64,000 nucleotides of DNA, taken from assembly GCF_001012815.1 (NCBI RefSeq), contig NZ_JYJP01000128.1, positions 1 to 64,000 of the forward strand, written 5' to 3'. Origin of the DNA: Vibrio mexicanus. Its GTDB lineage: Bacteria; Pseudomonadota; Gammaproteobacteria; Enterobacterales; Vibrionaceae. The notes under the pieces are model-generated. The model had not been told where the DNA came from, ran no database searches, and saw only the letters and a program-made list of their open reading frames with translations. This document shows, in pieces, positions 9,957-19,334 of the stretch (positions within the stretch are counted from its first letter, which is position 1; every line of letters begins with the position of its first letter). The translations under genes and the position numbers were made by a program.

Positions 9957-11657
9957 TTAAAAGTCGCAATCAGCAGTAAACACCATTCGTTCTTTGCTGT
10001 AAGGGTGGTCCAGTTCCAGTCTTTCTGCGTGCAGGTGGAGGCGATCAGTTTTCTCGCCATATAACGTATCGCCAACCATTGGTAGGTTCAGCCCCAAATG
10101 ATGCGCGCAGTGAACGCGCAATTGATGAGTTCGGCCTGTTCTAGGGTACAGATAGAGCTTTGATTGACCGCCAATATTCTCAATCAGCTCCCAATGGGTT
10201 TGAGCGGGTTTACCGTATTCAAAGCAGACGAGTTGTCTTGGTCGATCGTCTGGATCGCCACGCATAGGCAAATCAATATCCCCTTGTTTCCCCTCGACTT
10301 GGCCTTGTAATAGCGCCATGTAACGCTTCTGCACACTGCGGCTAATAAACTGTTTTTGCAGGCTTTTATTTGCTCGTCTTGTTAGGGCAAAAACCAATAA
10401 GCCTGATGTCGCCATATCAAGGCGATGAATCACAAATGGGCCTTCAACATCAGGAAATTGCTCCTGTAGACGTGTGTAGGCTGAATCGGTAATGGTTTTA
10501 CCAGGAACGGAGAGCAGCCCAGAAGGTTTGTTTACCACTACCATAGCTTCATCTTGGTAGATGATCTCGAGTGGCTTGTCTTCGGCCCAGTTCTCTTCTA
10601 GTGGGTTCGGATCAACGTCTAGCCCTTGTAGCATGTGGCCGAGAATAGGGAAGCATTTTCCGTGACAAGACGGGTAGAACTTTTTATGTTGGCGAACTTC
10701 TGATTTAGGCGATTTTCCCCACCAAAATTCGGCCATGGCTAAGGGTGTAAATCCATGCAGATAAGCGTATTGCAGCAGTTTTGGCGCGGCACATTCACCA
10801 GCCCCCGCTGGTGGGACAGGGTTCGTCGTTGGAGCAAAGATCGCATTGAGATCTTGCGTCTTGTCCAAAGCATTTAAGAAGCGATACTGACCAAAAAGCT
10901 TGTGCTGAAGAGCGTTAGAAAGCTTTTTACGTTCAGCTTTAAGACCTGCGAGTTGAGACTCCAATGCATCGAGTGCTTGCTCGGTTTGCTTGATCTTTTC
11001 ATCCCACTCTAATTTGAAGTACTTAAGCTGATTCTTGTCAGCGACACTTTGCTTTCCTAGATCTTCAAGAACCGAAGCGAGTTCGCCTTCTGGTAGGGTC
11101 GCTTGTGCCTGCTTTCGTTGAGCTTTTCGAGCTGCACGCGCTGCGATGTGGTCATTGCGAATCGACTGTTCTTCAGCTTGGTACTGCTGCGTTTGTGCCT
11201 TAAATGTATCGCGCAGAGTTTTCAGTTCCGCATCATTTGAGCGCTGAGAAACTTGAGTGTTGATTTCGGTAATTTCAGCGAGCTCCGTGCGAAAGAAACT
11301 GTCACTCGACAGCATATCGAATACAGGTGGCACGAAATGCGGCAGCAGGTTTTGGTCGGCAATCTTGCCAGAAAATGCGCTCAAGTAGCCAAGCTCGCCC
11401 TGCGGGTTTCTTACCAATAGCACGCCAAACATCTTGCCGGTCGATTTTGATTCGCGACTAGAAAGTTCGCCATCTTCAGCAACACCAAAGTCATGTTGCC
11501 AATCAGTTTGACTAAGTAGATGCGACTGCAACTCGCGAGCGGCAATCACGCACAACTCATGAGGCTGATAGTAGAACGGATAAGTAAAACGCTCAGGTAA
11601 GTCTATGCCTTCAATGGATGATTGAAATGGAGTGAAACAGTGCTCGGGCGTTAGCAT
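9957..11657 (-). CDS. RluA-family pseudouridine synthase, long form
   Basis: A 566-aa RNA pseudouridine synthase. The catalytic domain occupies about residues 370-560: NKPSGLLSVPGK, the signature HRLDMATSGLLVF with the catalytic aspartate, and RTGRTHQLRVH. The N-terminal 360 residues are an extension with a charged coiled coil at about 140-250 (KLKAERKKLSNAL region) and a cysteine-containing block CHGKCFPILGHM near 330. RluA enzymes are usually 220-330 aa, so this is the extended Vibrio/Shewanella-type paralogue. The RNA target cannot be told from sequence. The frame is intact and the gene is alone. Confidence 0.88.
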   Translation of the reverse strand: MLTPEHCFTPFQSSIEGIDLPERFTYPFYYQPHELCVIAARELQSHLLSQTDWQHDFGVAEDGELSSRESKSTGKMFGVLLVRNPQGELGYLSAFSGKIADQNLLPHFVPPVFDMLSSDSFFRTELAEITEINTQVSQRSNDAELKTLRDTFKAQTQQYQAEEQSIRNDHIAARAARKAQRKQAQATLPEGELASVLEDLGKQSVADKNQLKYFKLEWDEKIKQTEQALDALESQLAGLKAERKKLSNALQHKLFGQYRFLNALDKTQDLNAIFAPTTNPVPPAGAGECAAPKLLQYAYLHGFTPLAMAEFWWGKSPKSEVRQHKKFYPSCHGKCFPILGHMLQGLDVDPNPLEENWAEDKPLEIIYQDEAMVVVNKPSGLLSVPGKTITDSAYTRLQEQFPDVEGPFVIHRLDMATSGLLVFALTRRANKSLQKQFISRSVQKRYMALLQGQVEGKQGDIDLPMRGDPDDRPRQLVCFEYGKPAQTHWELIENIGGQSKLYLYPRTGRTHQLRVHCAHHLGLNLPMVGDTLYGEKTDRLHLHAERLELDHPYSKERMVFTADCDF

Positions 11658-11731
11658 GGGTGGCTCTTTACTTGATCAATAAACTGCGAGGATTGTACCG
11701 ATTTATGCGGTGATTTCTATCTCAAAAGATA

Positions 11732-12436
11732 TCATCGCAGCGACTTTTCAACACGCATAAAGATGAAGTTTGGGTTCTTTGATAAGTATTCGTAGCGCTC
11801 TGGTGATATCTCTTTCACCTTCTCATCCACTTTGCCTTCGCTGATGTTAGTGATTGTCAAGCCAGTTGAAGTAATGGCATTAGATAGTTCGGTTAGCGAG
11901 CGGCGATAAAACTGAACTTCAACCGGTGTACCTACTGTATCCCATTGCTCTTTGATCAGTTCACGATCAAAGTAGTTACCTGATTGCGAGCATTCAAAAT
12001 CGGCAAATGGATGGTGAGTCGAAAACACCATGTAACCACTGGATTTGAGTACGCGATGGACTTCGGCAAACAGGGGAGCCAAATCTTCGATATAGTGAAT
12101 CAAGAGCGGGCAGATAATCACATCAGCACTGTTATCCGTCTCTTTTGGTAAGCCTAACGTCATGTCTTGCTGATAGGCAGTGACATTTGGGTATTGGCAT
12201 TGATTGACCATGTCCACCATGTCTTGTGATAGATCAATACTGATGACCGACTGAGCTTGATTCTCAACCAACCACTGGGTGTAGATGCCTGAACCACAGC
12301 CCATATCAATGACTTTCTTCTCTTTTACATCATCGAGTAATGCTTGGGTCGACGAGCGCTCTAACAGGGCGTTGTAAATGTTATCCTTAACGACTTCGCC
12401 TTACTTTTTTGCATGTTTGGTATACATTTCAGACAT
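11732..12436 (-). pseudogene. SAM-dependent class I methyltransferase with in-frame stop
   Basis: The SAM-binding motif I is VIDMGCGSGIYTQWL, motif II carries ISIDLS, and ADVIICPLLIHYIEDL is motif IV; the C-terminal part ends in FIFMRVEKS. Starting at ATG 12436 gives MSEMYTKHAKK and then TAA at 12401-12403, after which the same frame continues GEVVKDNIYN into motif I. A tyrosine codon (TAC) would restore 234 aa. The only later ATG (12304) falls inside motif I, so it would give a crippled protein. Either a point mutation or a base error. The methyl acceptor is unknown. Confidence 0.72.
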
Positions 12437-12531
12437 AAAAATCACCCCTCTAGAATTGAGGGGTGAGATTAGCATATTCATATACGACGGGTAAGTTAGC
12501 GTCTTGTCAACTTTGCTCGAATATTGGAAAG

Positions 12532-13391
12532 CTATTCGTTCGCAAATAGATGCTTGGCGTGGAAGCTTAGGTGCTCGTCAATAAAGCTCGAAATGAAGTA
12601 GTAGCTATGATCGTAGCCTGCTTGCATTCTGAGTGTGATATCACTTTGGCTCTGCGTAGCAGCGTCCACTAAGTTTTCCGGCCTTAGCTGCTCCGCTAAG
12701 AAGCTGTCGGCATCACCTTGGTCTACCAAAATTGGCAGGGTTGCTTTGCCGGCTTTTAGTAATTCGCATGCATCGTATTGCTTCCAAGTATCCGTGTTGC
12801 TGCCCAAGTAAGCCATAAAGGCTTTTTGACCCCAAGGGACATTGACCGGTTAGTAATCGGGCTAAACGCTGAAATGCTGCGATAGCGGTTTTGATTACGC
12901 AAGCCAATGGTCAGTGCGCCGTGACCGCCCATACTGTGTCCAGCGATAGAACGAGCGGTTGATACAGGGAAATGTTCCTCGATAAGTTCTGGCAGTTCTG
13001 TGGTGATGTACTCATACATCTGATAATGCTGCTGCCAAGGGGACTCGGTCGCATTTAAATAAAAGCCTGCGCCTTGGCCTAAATCGTAGTTGTCGTCGTC
13101 GGCAACACCTTCGCCGCGTGGGCTCGTGTCCGGTGCGACAATCGCAATGCCTAGTTCGGCCGCTTTTTTAAACGCCCCTGCCTTTTGCATGAAGTTTTCA
13201 TCACTGCAGGTTAAGCCTGATAGCCAATAAACGACAGGCAAAGGGTTACTAGCATTGGCGCTAGGCGGAAGGAAAATGGCAAAGCGCATATCACAGCTTA
13301 AGGTCGGAGATGAATGAGTGTATTGCTTGTGCCAGCCACCGGCGACTTTCGCTTGGCTAACGTTTTCAATGTTCATAGTTCGAGTCGTCAC
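12532..13391 (-). pseudogene. fghA: S-formylglutathione hydrolase, one frameshift
   Basis: Second step of glutathione-dependent formaldehyde detoxification: S-formylglutathione to formate plus glutathione. An alpha/beta-hydrolase with nucleophile S153 in GHSMGGHG, acid in VDQGDADSF and histidine in GYDHSYYF. SGLTCSDENF and the PDTSPRG block are typical of the family. One base of a GGG run is missing near 12849, so SPITN runs into a wrong frame; restoring it gives NPVNVPWGQKAF and 286 aa, the normal size. It is downstream of frmA on the same strand. Confidence 0.9.
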
Positions 13392-13437
13392 TGTTGTTGT
13401 TATGGTTTGATTATCATACGAAACTTAATCGCGAAAA

Positions 13438-13481
13438 GCCCCTTAACACTCCCAATTAAAAGGGCTACGGTGCTAAGGGGC
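13438..13481 (-). terminator. Hairpin between frmA and fghA
   Basis: GCCCCTTA (13438-13445) pairs with TAAGGGGC (13474-13481). On the minus strand the stem is followed by TTTT, so it may attenuate frmA transcription before fghA. The loop is long, so strength is uncertain. Confidence 0.45.
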
Positions 13482-13497
13482 ATTACGATGATTTGGA

Positions 13498-14646
13498 TTA
13501 TCTATCCATGTGCAGCACGGTACGAATAGACTCGCCTTTGTGCATTAAATCAAAGGCTTGGTTCACGTCATCAAGTGACATGGTGTGCGTGATGAACTCT
13601 TGCAAACCAAATTCGCCAGCCATGTAACGGTTAACAATTTCTGGTAGTTCAGAGCGACCTTTCACGCCACCGAAAGCACTGCCTCGCCAAACACGACCGG
13701 TAACCAGCTGGAATGGACGAGTCGAAATCTCTTGGCCTGCGCCTGCTACGCCAATAATGACCGATTCACCCCAACCTTTGTGACAGCATTCAAGTGCTTG
13801 GCGCATTACGTTGACGTTACCGATACACTCAAATGAGTAATCCACGCCGCCATCCGTCATCTCAACAATCACTTCTTGAATTGGCTTGTCGAACTTCTGT
13901 GGGTTAATCACATCGGTAGCGCCTAGCTGTTTCGCGAGATCAAACTTACTCTCGTTGATATCGATACCAATGATACGGCTTGCACCCGCCATGCGTGCGC
14001 CAATGATGGCAGAAAGACCAATACCTCCCAAACCAAAGATCGCAACGGTATCGCCTTGCTCAACTTTTGCTGTATTCAGCACCGCGCCCATACCGGTTGT
14101 TACGCCACAACCCAATAGGCAAACTTCTTCTAATGGCGCTTCCTTGTTCACTTTGGCCAATGAAATTTCTGGAAGAACCGTGTACTCAGAGAACGTTGAA
14201 CAGCCCATGTAGTGGAAAATGGTTTCACCATTGATAGAGAAGCGGCTGGTACCATCTGGCATTAGGCCTTTACCTTGCGTCTCGCGCACTGCTTGGCATA
14301 AATTAGTTTTGCCAGATTTACAGAACTTACATTCACCACACTCTGCAGTGTAAAGTGGGATAACGTGGTCGCCGACTTCAACGCTCGTGACACCTTCACC
14401 GACCATCTCGACAATACCGCCACCTTCGTGACCCAGGATCGATGGGAAGATACCTTCTGGATCCTCACCTGATAAAGTAAAAGCATCAGTATGACACACA
14501 CCCGTTGCGACAATACGCACAAGCACTTCGCCCGCTTTTGGCAGTTCAACATCGACAGTTTCACGTTTTAGAGGTTCACCCGCAGCCCAAGCGACCATTG
14601 CTTTAGATTGGATATGCGTTTGACCAGGTTTAAGTTCTAGAGCCAT
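13498..14646 (-). CDS. frmA: S-(hydroxymethyl)glutathione dehydrogenase / class III alcohol dehydrogenase
   Basis: Oxidises S-hydroxymethylglutathione with NAD+ and, as GSNO reductase, can also act on S-nitrosoglutathione. Catalytic zinc ligands C51 (GVCHTD) and H73 (LGHEGGG), structural zinc cysteines 103, 106, 109 and 117 (CGECKFCKSGKTNLC), and the nucleotide-binding GLGGIGL near residue 204 are visible. A length of 382 aa is standard. The start at 14646 is chosen because AAGGA lies seven bases upstream; a longer in-frame start at 14694 has no such site. fghA follows and a LysR gene is divergent, making a formaldehyde-response locus. Confidence 0.95.
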   Translation of the reverse strand: MALELKPGQTHIQSKAMVAWAAGEPLKRETVDVELPKAGEVLVRIVATGVCHTDAFTLSGEDPEGIFPSILGHEGGGIVEMVGEGVTSVEVGDHVIPLYTAECGECKFCKSGKTNLCQAVRETQGKGLMPDGTSRFSINGETIFHYMGCSTFSEYTVLPEISLAKVNKEAPLEEVCLLGCGVTTGMGAVLNTAKVEQGDTVAIFGLGGIGLSAIIGARMAGASRIIGIDINESKFDLAKQLGATDVINPQKFDKPIQEVIVEMTDGGVDYSFECIGNVNVMRQALECCHKGWGESVIIGVAGAGQEISTRPFQLVTGRVWRGSAFGGVKGRSELPEIVNRYMAGEFGLQEFITHTMSLDDVNQAFDLMHKGESIRTVLHMDR

Positions 14647-14883
14647 TATTGCTTCCTTATTTGTGTTATTGGCTATCGCGTTAAGGTTAGTCAACCTTTT
14701 GCCATCCCGCCTTGCTATCTCAGACGGACTTTGCGGTGATGCGATAGTCTTCGTTTTTTAGGTTGGGGTTATTGTATTTATTTACGTATTATTGATAATC
14801 CATGAAAATTGAAATTCATTATTACGCATATGCAATAATATAAGGGTGGCGATGGTGCTTTGTAGGCGTAGCGAGGAAATGAG

Positions 14884-15753
14884 ATGGTCAATTGGGAAGG
14901 AGTAGTCGAATTTGTTGCAGTCGCGGAAACTCAAAGCTTCACAACGGCTGCGATCAAGCTGTCGACGTCGGTGGCACAAGTCAGCCGCAGAGTGTCTGCG
15001 CTAGAAGATCGCCTTGCAGTGAAGTTGTTAAACCGAACCACAAGGAAAGTGTCTCTCACTGAAGCGGGCCAAATCTATTTTCATCAGTGTAAACCGCTTA
15101 TTGAAGGGTTGGAGCTTGCCGAGCTTGCCGTTACGCAAATGCAATCTGCGCCGAAAGGCGTTTTGCGAGTCACTGCGCCAGTGACTTATGGGGAAAACCA
15201 ACTCGCGCCTTTGATCCACCTGTTTCTAAAACGCTATCCAAAATTGGATCTAGAGCTAACCTTGACTAACCAGAAGTTAGACTTAATTGAGTCGGGTATG
15301 GATTTAGCGATTCGCCTTGGCAATCTGGAAGACTCCTTGCTGGTGGCGAAAAAATTGTCGAGCCGTCAGCTTTACGTCTGTGCCAGTCCCGATTACTTGC
15401 AAAAGTATGGGGAGCCACATTCCTTGTCGGAACTGGCAAATCACCATTGCTTGGTTGGTTCCGTGGATTACTGGCGTTTTACTCAGCAGGGTAAGGAAAA
15501 GTCGTTAAGAGTCAGTGGACGAATTCAGTGTAATTCGGGTATCGCGTTGTTGGATGCCGCGAAGCAAGGCTTGGGGTTAGTGCAATTGCCTGACTACTAC
15601 GTGAGCGAATATTTGCTGTCTGGCAAATTGATCGAAGTTTTGCCGAGTCATCGCTCGGAACGAGATGGTATTTGGGCGCTCTATCCGCAGAATCGCCATT
15701 TGTCGCCAAAGGTACGTTTACTCATCGACTATTTGAGTGAGCAACTAACGTGA
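14884..15753 (+). CDS. LysR-family regulator, divergent from frmA
   Basis: LysR-type regulator of 289 aa. The N-terminal winged helix covers about residues 3-62 (FTTAAIKLSTSVAQVSRRVSALEDRL, here cited by position 18-43) and the substrate-binding domain about 90-285. The gene is divergent from frmA with a 237-base gap that contains an AT-rich imperfect dyad near 14799-14820, a plausible LysR site. This genomic pairing, found in several Proteobacteria, suggests aldehyde-responsive activation of frmA-fghA. The inducer is not deducible. It ends with a stop shortly before the convergent RhtB exporter. Confidence 0.87.
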   Translation: MVNWEGVVEFVAVAETQSFTTAAIKLSTSVAQVSRRVSALEDRLAVKLLNRTTRKVSLTEAGQIYFHQCKPLIEGLELAELAVTQMQSAPKGVLRVTAPVTYGENQLAPLIHLFLKRYPKLDLELTLTNQKLDLIESGMDLAIRLGNLEDSLLVAKKLSSRQLYVCASPDYLQKYGEPHSLSELANHHCLVGSVDYWRFTQQGKEKSLRVSGRIQCNSGIALLDAAKQGLGLVQLPDYYVSEYLLSGKLIEVLPSHRSERDGIWALYPQNRHLSPKVRLLIDYLSEQLT

Positions 15754-15801
15754 TCTTTATTTACTAGATAATTCACCAATAGTTAGTGCTCACTGACTTT
15801 C

Positions 15802-16386
15802 TTAAATCATCGGCAATGTCGAAGCAATCAGCAGTGCAGCCATGGTAACGTTGAAGCCGCGAATTCGAAGTGGCGTTGTTAGCCAATGTTGCAACTTCTG
15901 CCCAGCAATGGTCCAAAAGCTGACCGAAGGGATGTTAGCCAGAGTGAAAGCAATGGCAATAATGCCCACTTCAAACCAAGCGCCAGAAGCACTAAAGAGC
16001 GTCACGGCAGTTAGTGCCATCGACCATCCTTTTGGATTCACCCACTGAAAACTCGCGGCACCTAAAAATGTCAGAGGTTTGAAATCATCCACCTCTTTTG
16101 CGCGCCCGCTCATGGCAATTTTCGCGGCTAAATAAAGAAGATAACCCAAGCTAACATACTTCAAAATCTGGTGACTCACTGGGTAGGTGTTGAACACGCC
16201 AACAAGGCCAATGCCAACTAATATGACCATGAACGCAAAGCCTAGCGCGATCCCCAGCATGTGCGGTAGCGTGCGCTTGAAGCCGACGTTGGCACCCGAT
16301 GTCATCAACATGATGTTGTTTGGCCCTGGAGTGAATGTTGATACAAACGCAAACAGTAACAGCGCGCCCATTTGTTCAATGCTCAT
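15802..16386 (-). CDS. LysE/RhtB-family amino-acid exporter
   Basis: A 194-aa inner-membrane exporter with about six hydrophobic segments. The family N-terminus FTPGPNNIML and the mid-protein QWVNPKGW signature are both present. Such proteins export amino acids such as threonine, homoserine or leucine. A Lrp/AsnC regulator is divergently transcribed 128 bases away, which is the usual pairing for this family and implies amino-acid-responsive control. The substrate cannot be told from sequence. The frame is intact and the start has AAGGAGA nearby (minus strand, within 16388-16400). Confidence 0.88.
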   Translation of the reverse strand: MSIEQMGALLLFAFVSTFTPGPNNIMLMTSGANVGFKRTLPHMLGIALGFAFMVILVGIGLVGVFNTYPVSHQILKYVSLGYLLYLAAKIAMSGRAKEVDDFKPLTFLGAASFQWVNPKGWSMALTAVTLFSASGAWFEVGIIAIAFTLANIPSVSFWTIAGQKLQHWLTTPLRIRGFNVTMAALLIASTLPMI

Positions 16387-16514
16387 GGCGGATCTCCTTT
16401 AATAATCTGATGTAATATCCATGCTTCTATACTCACAATGTTAAGTAGATTCGCGCGCAATTATGTGTTTTTATGTTGTCAGTGAAACAGACTGTACGCA
16501 ATAAAAAGTGCCTT

Positions 16515-16955
16515 ATGGATAAATTTGACGAAAGAATATTGCTCGAGCTTAAAATGGACGGAAGGATCTCGAATGTCGACCTTGCAGAAAAAGTTGGCTT
16601 GTCTCCGTCGGCGACACTACGGCGCGTTCAAGAGCTTGAGAAAAAACAAGTGATAAAAGGCTATCGTGCGGTGTTGGATAACAATCAGCTCGGTGTGGGG
16701 TTTATTGCTTATGTATCGATTGGATTAGCCAGCCATCGCAAGCAAGCGCAACTAGAGTTTGAAGAGCATGTTCGCTTTCAAAAAGAGGTGGTTGAATGCC
16801 ACAACATTACCGGAGCCAATGAGTATCTGATTCGAGTGGAAACGCAAGATTTGCCCGCTTATAAGAAGTTCCATGCGGATGTACTAGGTGAGTGTAAGCA
16901 GGTGAACTCGATTACTACTATGGTGGTGATGGACACGCCAAAAGACGAAAGATAG
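16515..16955 (+). CDS. Lrp/AsnC-family regulator
   Basis: Feast/famine regulator of 146 aa. The N-terminal helix-turn-helix (KFDERILLEL, then VDLAEKVGLSPSATLRRVQEL at about 20-40) is followed by the RAM ligand-binding domain (YRAVLDNNQLG onward, with ITGANEYLIRVE). ATG 16515 is preferred over 16473 because MDKFDERIL is the usual family N-terminus. It faces the RhtB exporter and most likely controls it in response to an amino acid. A terminator follows. Confidence 0.88.
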   Translation: MDKFDERILLELKMDGRISNVDLAEKVGLSPSATLRRVQELEKKQVIKGYRAVLDNNQLGVGFIAYVSIGLASHRKQAQLEFEEHVRFQKEVVECHNITGANEYLIRVETQDLPAYKKFHADVLGECKQVNSITTMVVMDTPKDER

Positions 16956-17001
16956 CGGTTTATTTGCACGGAAAATCTAGGCAGTGAATCTAAATACTAA
17001 G

Positions 17002-17028
17002 AAGCGATGCCCAATGAGCATCGCTTTT
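17002..17028 (+). terminator. Intrinsic terminator after Lrp regulator
   Basis: AAGCGATGC (17002-17010) and GCATCGCTT (17018-17026) form a perfect nine-base stem followed by T residues. Confidence 0.78.
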
Positions 17029-17086
17029 GTGTTTGTGTGACTGAAAAAACCTTTAGAGTCAGTAAGTCAGTTGCTCTATTTTTCGC

Positions 17087-18223
17087 CTAGTTAGAGGTCG
17101 GAATCACGAAGTGTGGCGCGTACTGATAGCTGATCTCACCATATTGCTGACTCAGCAGATATTCGTTTAGCTCGATAATCTCCACATTGGTGTACCCGTC
17201 GGCCACCGTCACAATTGAGTGAGTCGCGAGTGGGCTAGCTGCAAGGGTCAGCGATTGATTGTCGCGAGAGCGAATCACAAGCTCTGTAGGTTGGCGAGTA
17301 AACCACGCCATCAGCTGTAAGGTCATCTGCTCGTTAACGCTCTCTGGCTCCGTGAACTCAAGTCTCAGTTCATCGAGATACGTGAGTGCTTGAATGGCGG
17401 ATTCGAGCTCACCGCGCAGCTCTTCATTTTTAATCGCGGACAGATCGTTGAACATGATGACGCCAACGCCATTATCATCTCGCCAATTTAGTGTATTGAA
17501 TGAAGGCGTCGTGGAAGCGTAAGTCGCGCTCGCGGAATAAGCGTTAACCATTTGAGCTTGGTCCTGCGTTTGAGTTTGATTAGGTGTAAGAGATAGATCG
17601 TTTGTTTGAAGCATGAGCTTAGGGTCATCGACTTCGACTAGCATGGCTTCAAGCAGGCTTTGCCACTCTTGCTCAGAATGCGTGTTCTCAGCTTCAATTA
17701 AATAGGGTTGATAGAGCTCATTCCATTGATGCTCGATCTCCTCATACCCTGAGTAGTTATCCGCAACGTGATCCCAAATGGCTTGGAAGTCATCGCCAAA
17801 TCCCGAAGTTCGGCGCGCCGTTGACGCTGCGACGGCTTCTCGCAGGACAATCTTTACCTTGTCCGTGTTTGTTTTATCGCGGCTGTCCCTAGCATAAAGC
17901 TGGAACTCATAGGTGCCCGCTGTGGTCGGATTGGCGAGGGTGGCGACCTCTTCGGTGTCATTAAGAATGGTCAGTTGAGCAGGGCCTGATAACTGAGTCC
18001 ACTTTATTGCTTCGATGGTATGGAGATCCTTGGGGTAGCTCTTTACTGAGCCATTGAGCTTAATTGACGTTTTTGGCAGGGTATGAACCTGATCTGAGCC
18101 AGCTTTGACTTCAGGCTTCTCCCATTTCTTGAAGTCTTCAAATGTAGAGTCACTGCCGCAACCAACAAGAATCAAAAGTGACAGAGGAAGTGCGATTTTC
18201 GATAGTGTGTTAGAAAAAGTCAT
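17087..18223 (-). CDS. Lipoprotein with PKD-like domain and degenerate S41-protease-like region
   Basis: A 378-aa lipoprotein; the lipobox ends at C22 (ILVGCGSD). Residues about 40-130 look like a PKD/REJ beta-sandwich (VKAGSDQVHTLP, LNGSV, WTQLSGP, AGTYEFQLYARD). Residues about 145-210 resemble the helical N-terminal part of S41 processing peptidases (IWDHVADNYSGY, LYQPYLIEAENTHS, LLEAMLVEVDDPKL). The following segment (VIMFNDLSAI, then ELRLEFTEPESVNEQMT) aligns by eye with the S41 catalytic core, but no catalytic Ser-Gly-Gly is seen, so it is probably a non-catalytic binding protein. It is 16 bases from the barrel gene upstream and so likely cotranscribed with it. Confidence 0.7.
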   Translation of the reverse strand: MTFSNTLSKIALPLSLLILVGCGSDSTFEDFKKWEKPEVKAGSDQVHTLPKTSIKLNGSVKSYPKDLHTIEAIKWTQLSGPAQLTILNDTEEVATLANPTTAGTYEFQLYARDSRDKTNTDKVKIVLREAVAASTARRTSGFGDDFQAIWDHVADNYSGYEEIEHQWNELYQPYLIEAENTHSEQEWQSLLEAMLVEVDDPKLMLQTNDLSLTPNQTQTQDQAQMVNAYSASATYASTTPSFNTLNWRDDNGVGVIMFNDLSAIKNEELRGELESAIQALTYLDELRLEFTEPESVNEQMTLQLMAWFTRQPTELVIRSRDNQSLTLAASPLATHSIVTVADGYTNVEIIELNEYLLSQQYGEISYQYAPHFVIPTSN

Positions 18224-18239
18224 CGTTCATTCTCCTTAA

Positions 18240-19241
18240 TTAGAAACGGTAGCTAAAGCCAGTCGAGAAAAAGGTGCTTTCACTGTCGTAGAAAGTGATG
18301 TCTGAGTCGGTGGATTGATACCCCGCCATTAGGTGAACCTGCGCATTGCGCCATGCGAAGGGTTCGTTAAAGCTGTAAACCGAGAATATCCCTGTTGAGT
18401 CATAGTCTTGTTTTTGCTTGAAAACGGGATTCTCGGTGTCAAAGCTTGCGCTGCTGCCTCGGAAAGTTGTCACCCAGCTGTGTTTTTGGTGGTTGACTGC
18501 AAGAGAGATTTGCGCACTGATTTGGTCGAAGCTTTTGGCGTCCCCGAGCGCATCTCTTAGGGTGTAGTAGAACGCTGGAGCCACGACGATGGATTGATTT
18601 ATTGGTAGAGCGATTTCGGCGCCAAATCGGTGATAGTCACTTTCTCTCGCGAGCAATTGCGACTCTTGTTCTGTCAAATCTTGAGAAACGCCAATATCTT
18701 CTCGATCCACTTCACTGTAGGCGTAAGCGTATTTTAAGGTGATGGGGAGTACGGCATTCATGCCTAACGCAAATCGGGCGCCTGCGACGGTTTGTTCCGT
18801 GGTTCTACGCTCACTATTGGTTAAATAAGGGTCTTGCCACACTTCATCGATACTTGGCACATTACCAAACAGAGCCGCGGTAAGTGACAGGTTGTCGTTG
18901 AGTCTATGCACAACGCCGAGTTCACCTTGGAATTGAGCTTCCGCAATTTGATCTTCACTATTACCGACAAAGATGACGGTATCACCAAAGCTGTACTGCA
19001 ATCGGCCTAAAATGAATGGCGAGCCTTGGCTGATTTCCTCACCACTGTTATTGAGGTCGTCGGTCACAGCATTATCGCCGTGAGTACTACTTTGAGATTG
19101 GTTACTGCCTGTACCGACGTTAACGCTGAAAGCGCCGCTGAAGCCAGGAGTGAATAGGTCTGTTTCTGCAAACGTTGTTGATGAGAACAGAGGGCTAAGG
19201 GCAAGGATCAGTTTAGTTTTTGAATTCATTGGCAGGTTCAT
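18240..19241 (-). CDS. Outer-membrane beta-barrel protein
   Basis: A 333-aa exported protein. It has a signal peptide (LILALSPLFSSTTFA, cleavage before ETDLF), alternating polar/hydrophobic strands through the body and a terminal aromatic ending SYRF, the outer-membrane insertion signal. Many strands carry Asp/Glu-rich loops. The start at 19241 is chosen for its AAAGGA site; 19277 would put twelve odd residues before the signal. It is the first gene of a pair with the lipoprotein and lies downstream of the RstAB-like system on the same strand. The family is not recognised; a transport or porin role is possible. Confidence 0.7.
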   Translation of the reverse strand: MNLPMNSKTKLILALSPLFSSTTFAETDLFTPGFSGAFSVNVGTGSNQSQSSTHGDNAVTDDLNNSGEEISQGSPFILGRLQYSFGDTVIFVGNSEDQIAEAQFQGELGVVHRLNDNLSLTAALFGNVPSIDEVWQDPYLTNSERRTTEQTVAGARFALGMNAVLPITLKYAYAYSEVDREDIGVSQDLTEQESQLLARESDYHRFGAEIALPINQSIVVAPAFYYTLRDALGDAKSFDQISAQISLAVNHQKHSWVTTFRGSSASFDTENPVFKQKQDYDSTGIFSVYSFNEPFAWRNAQVHLMAGYQSTDSDITFYDSESTFFSTGFSYRF

Positions 19242-19334
19242 GTCATTTCCTTTTGAGTGACTATTTTGTAATGCCACTCAAAATTACATTCACACTGCCA
19301 ATGAGTCGTTGGCGTTTTATGGACGGTTTGTGTC

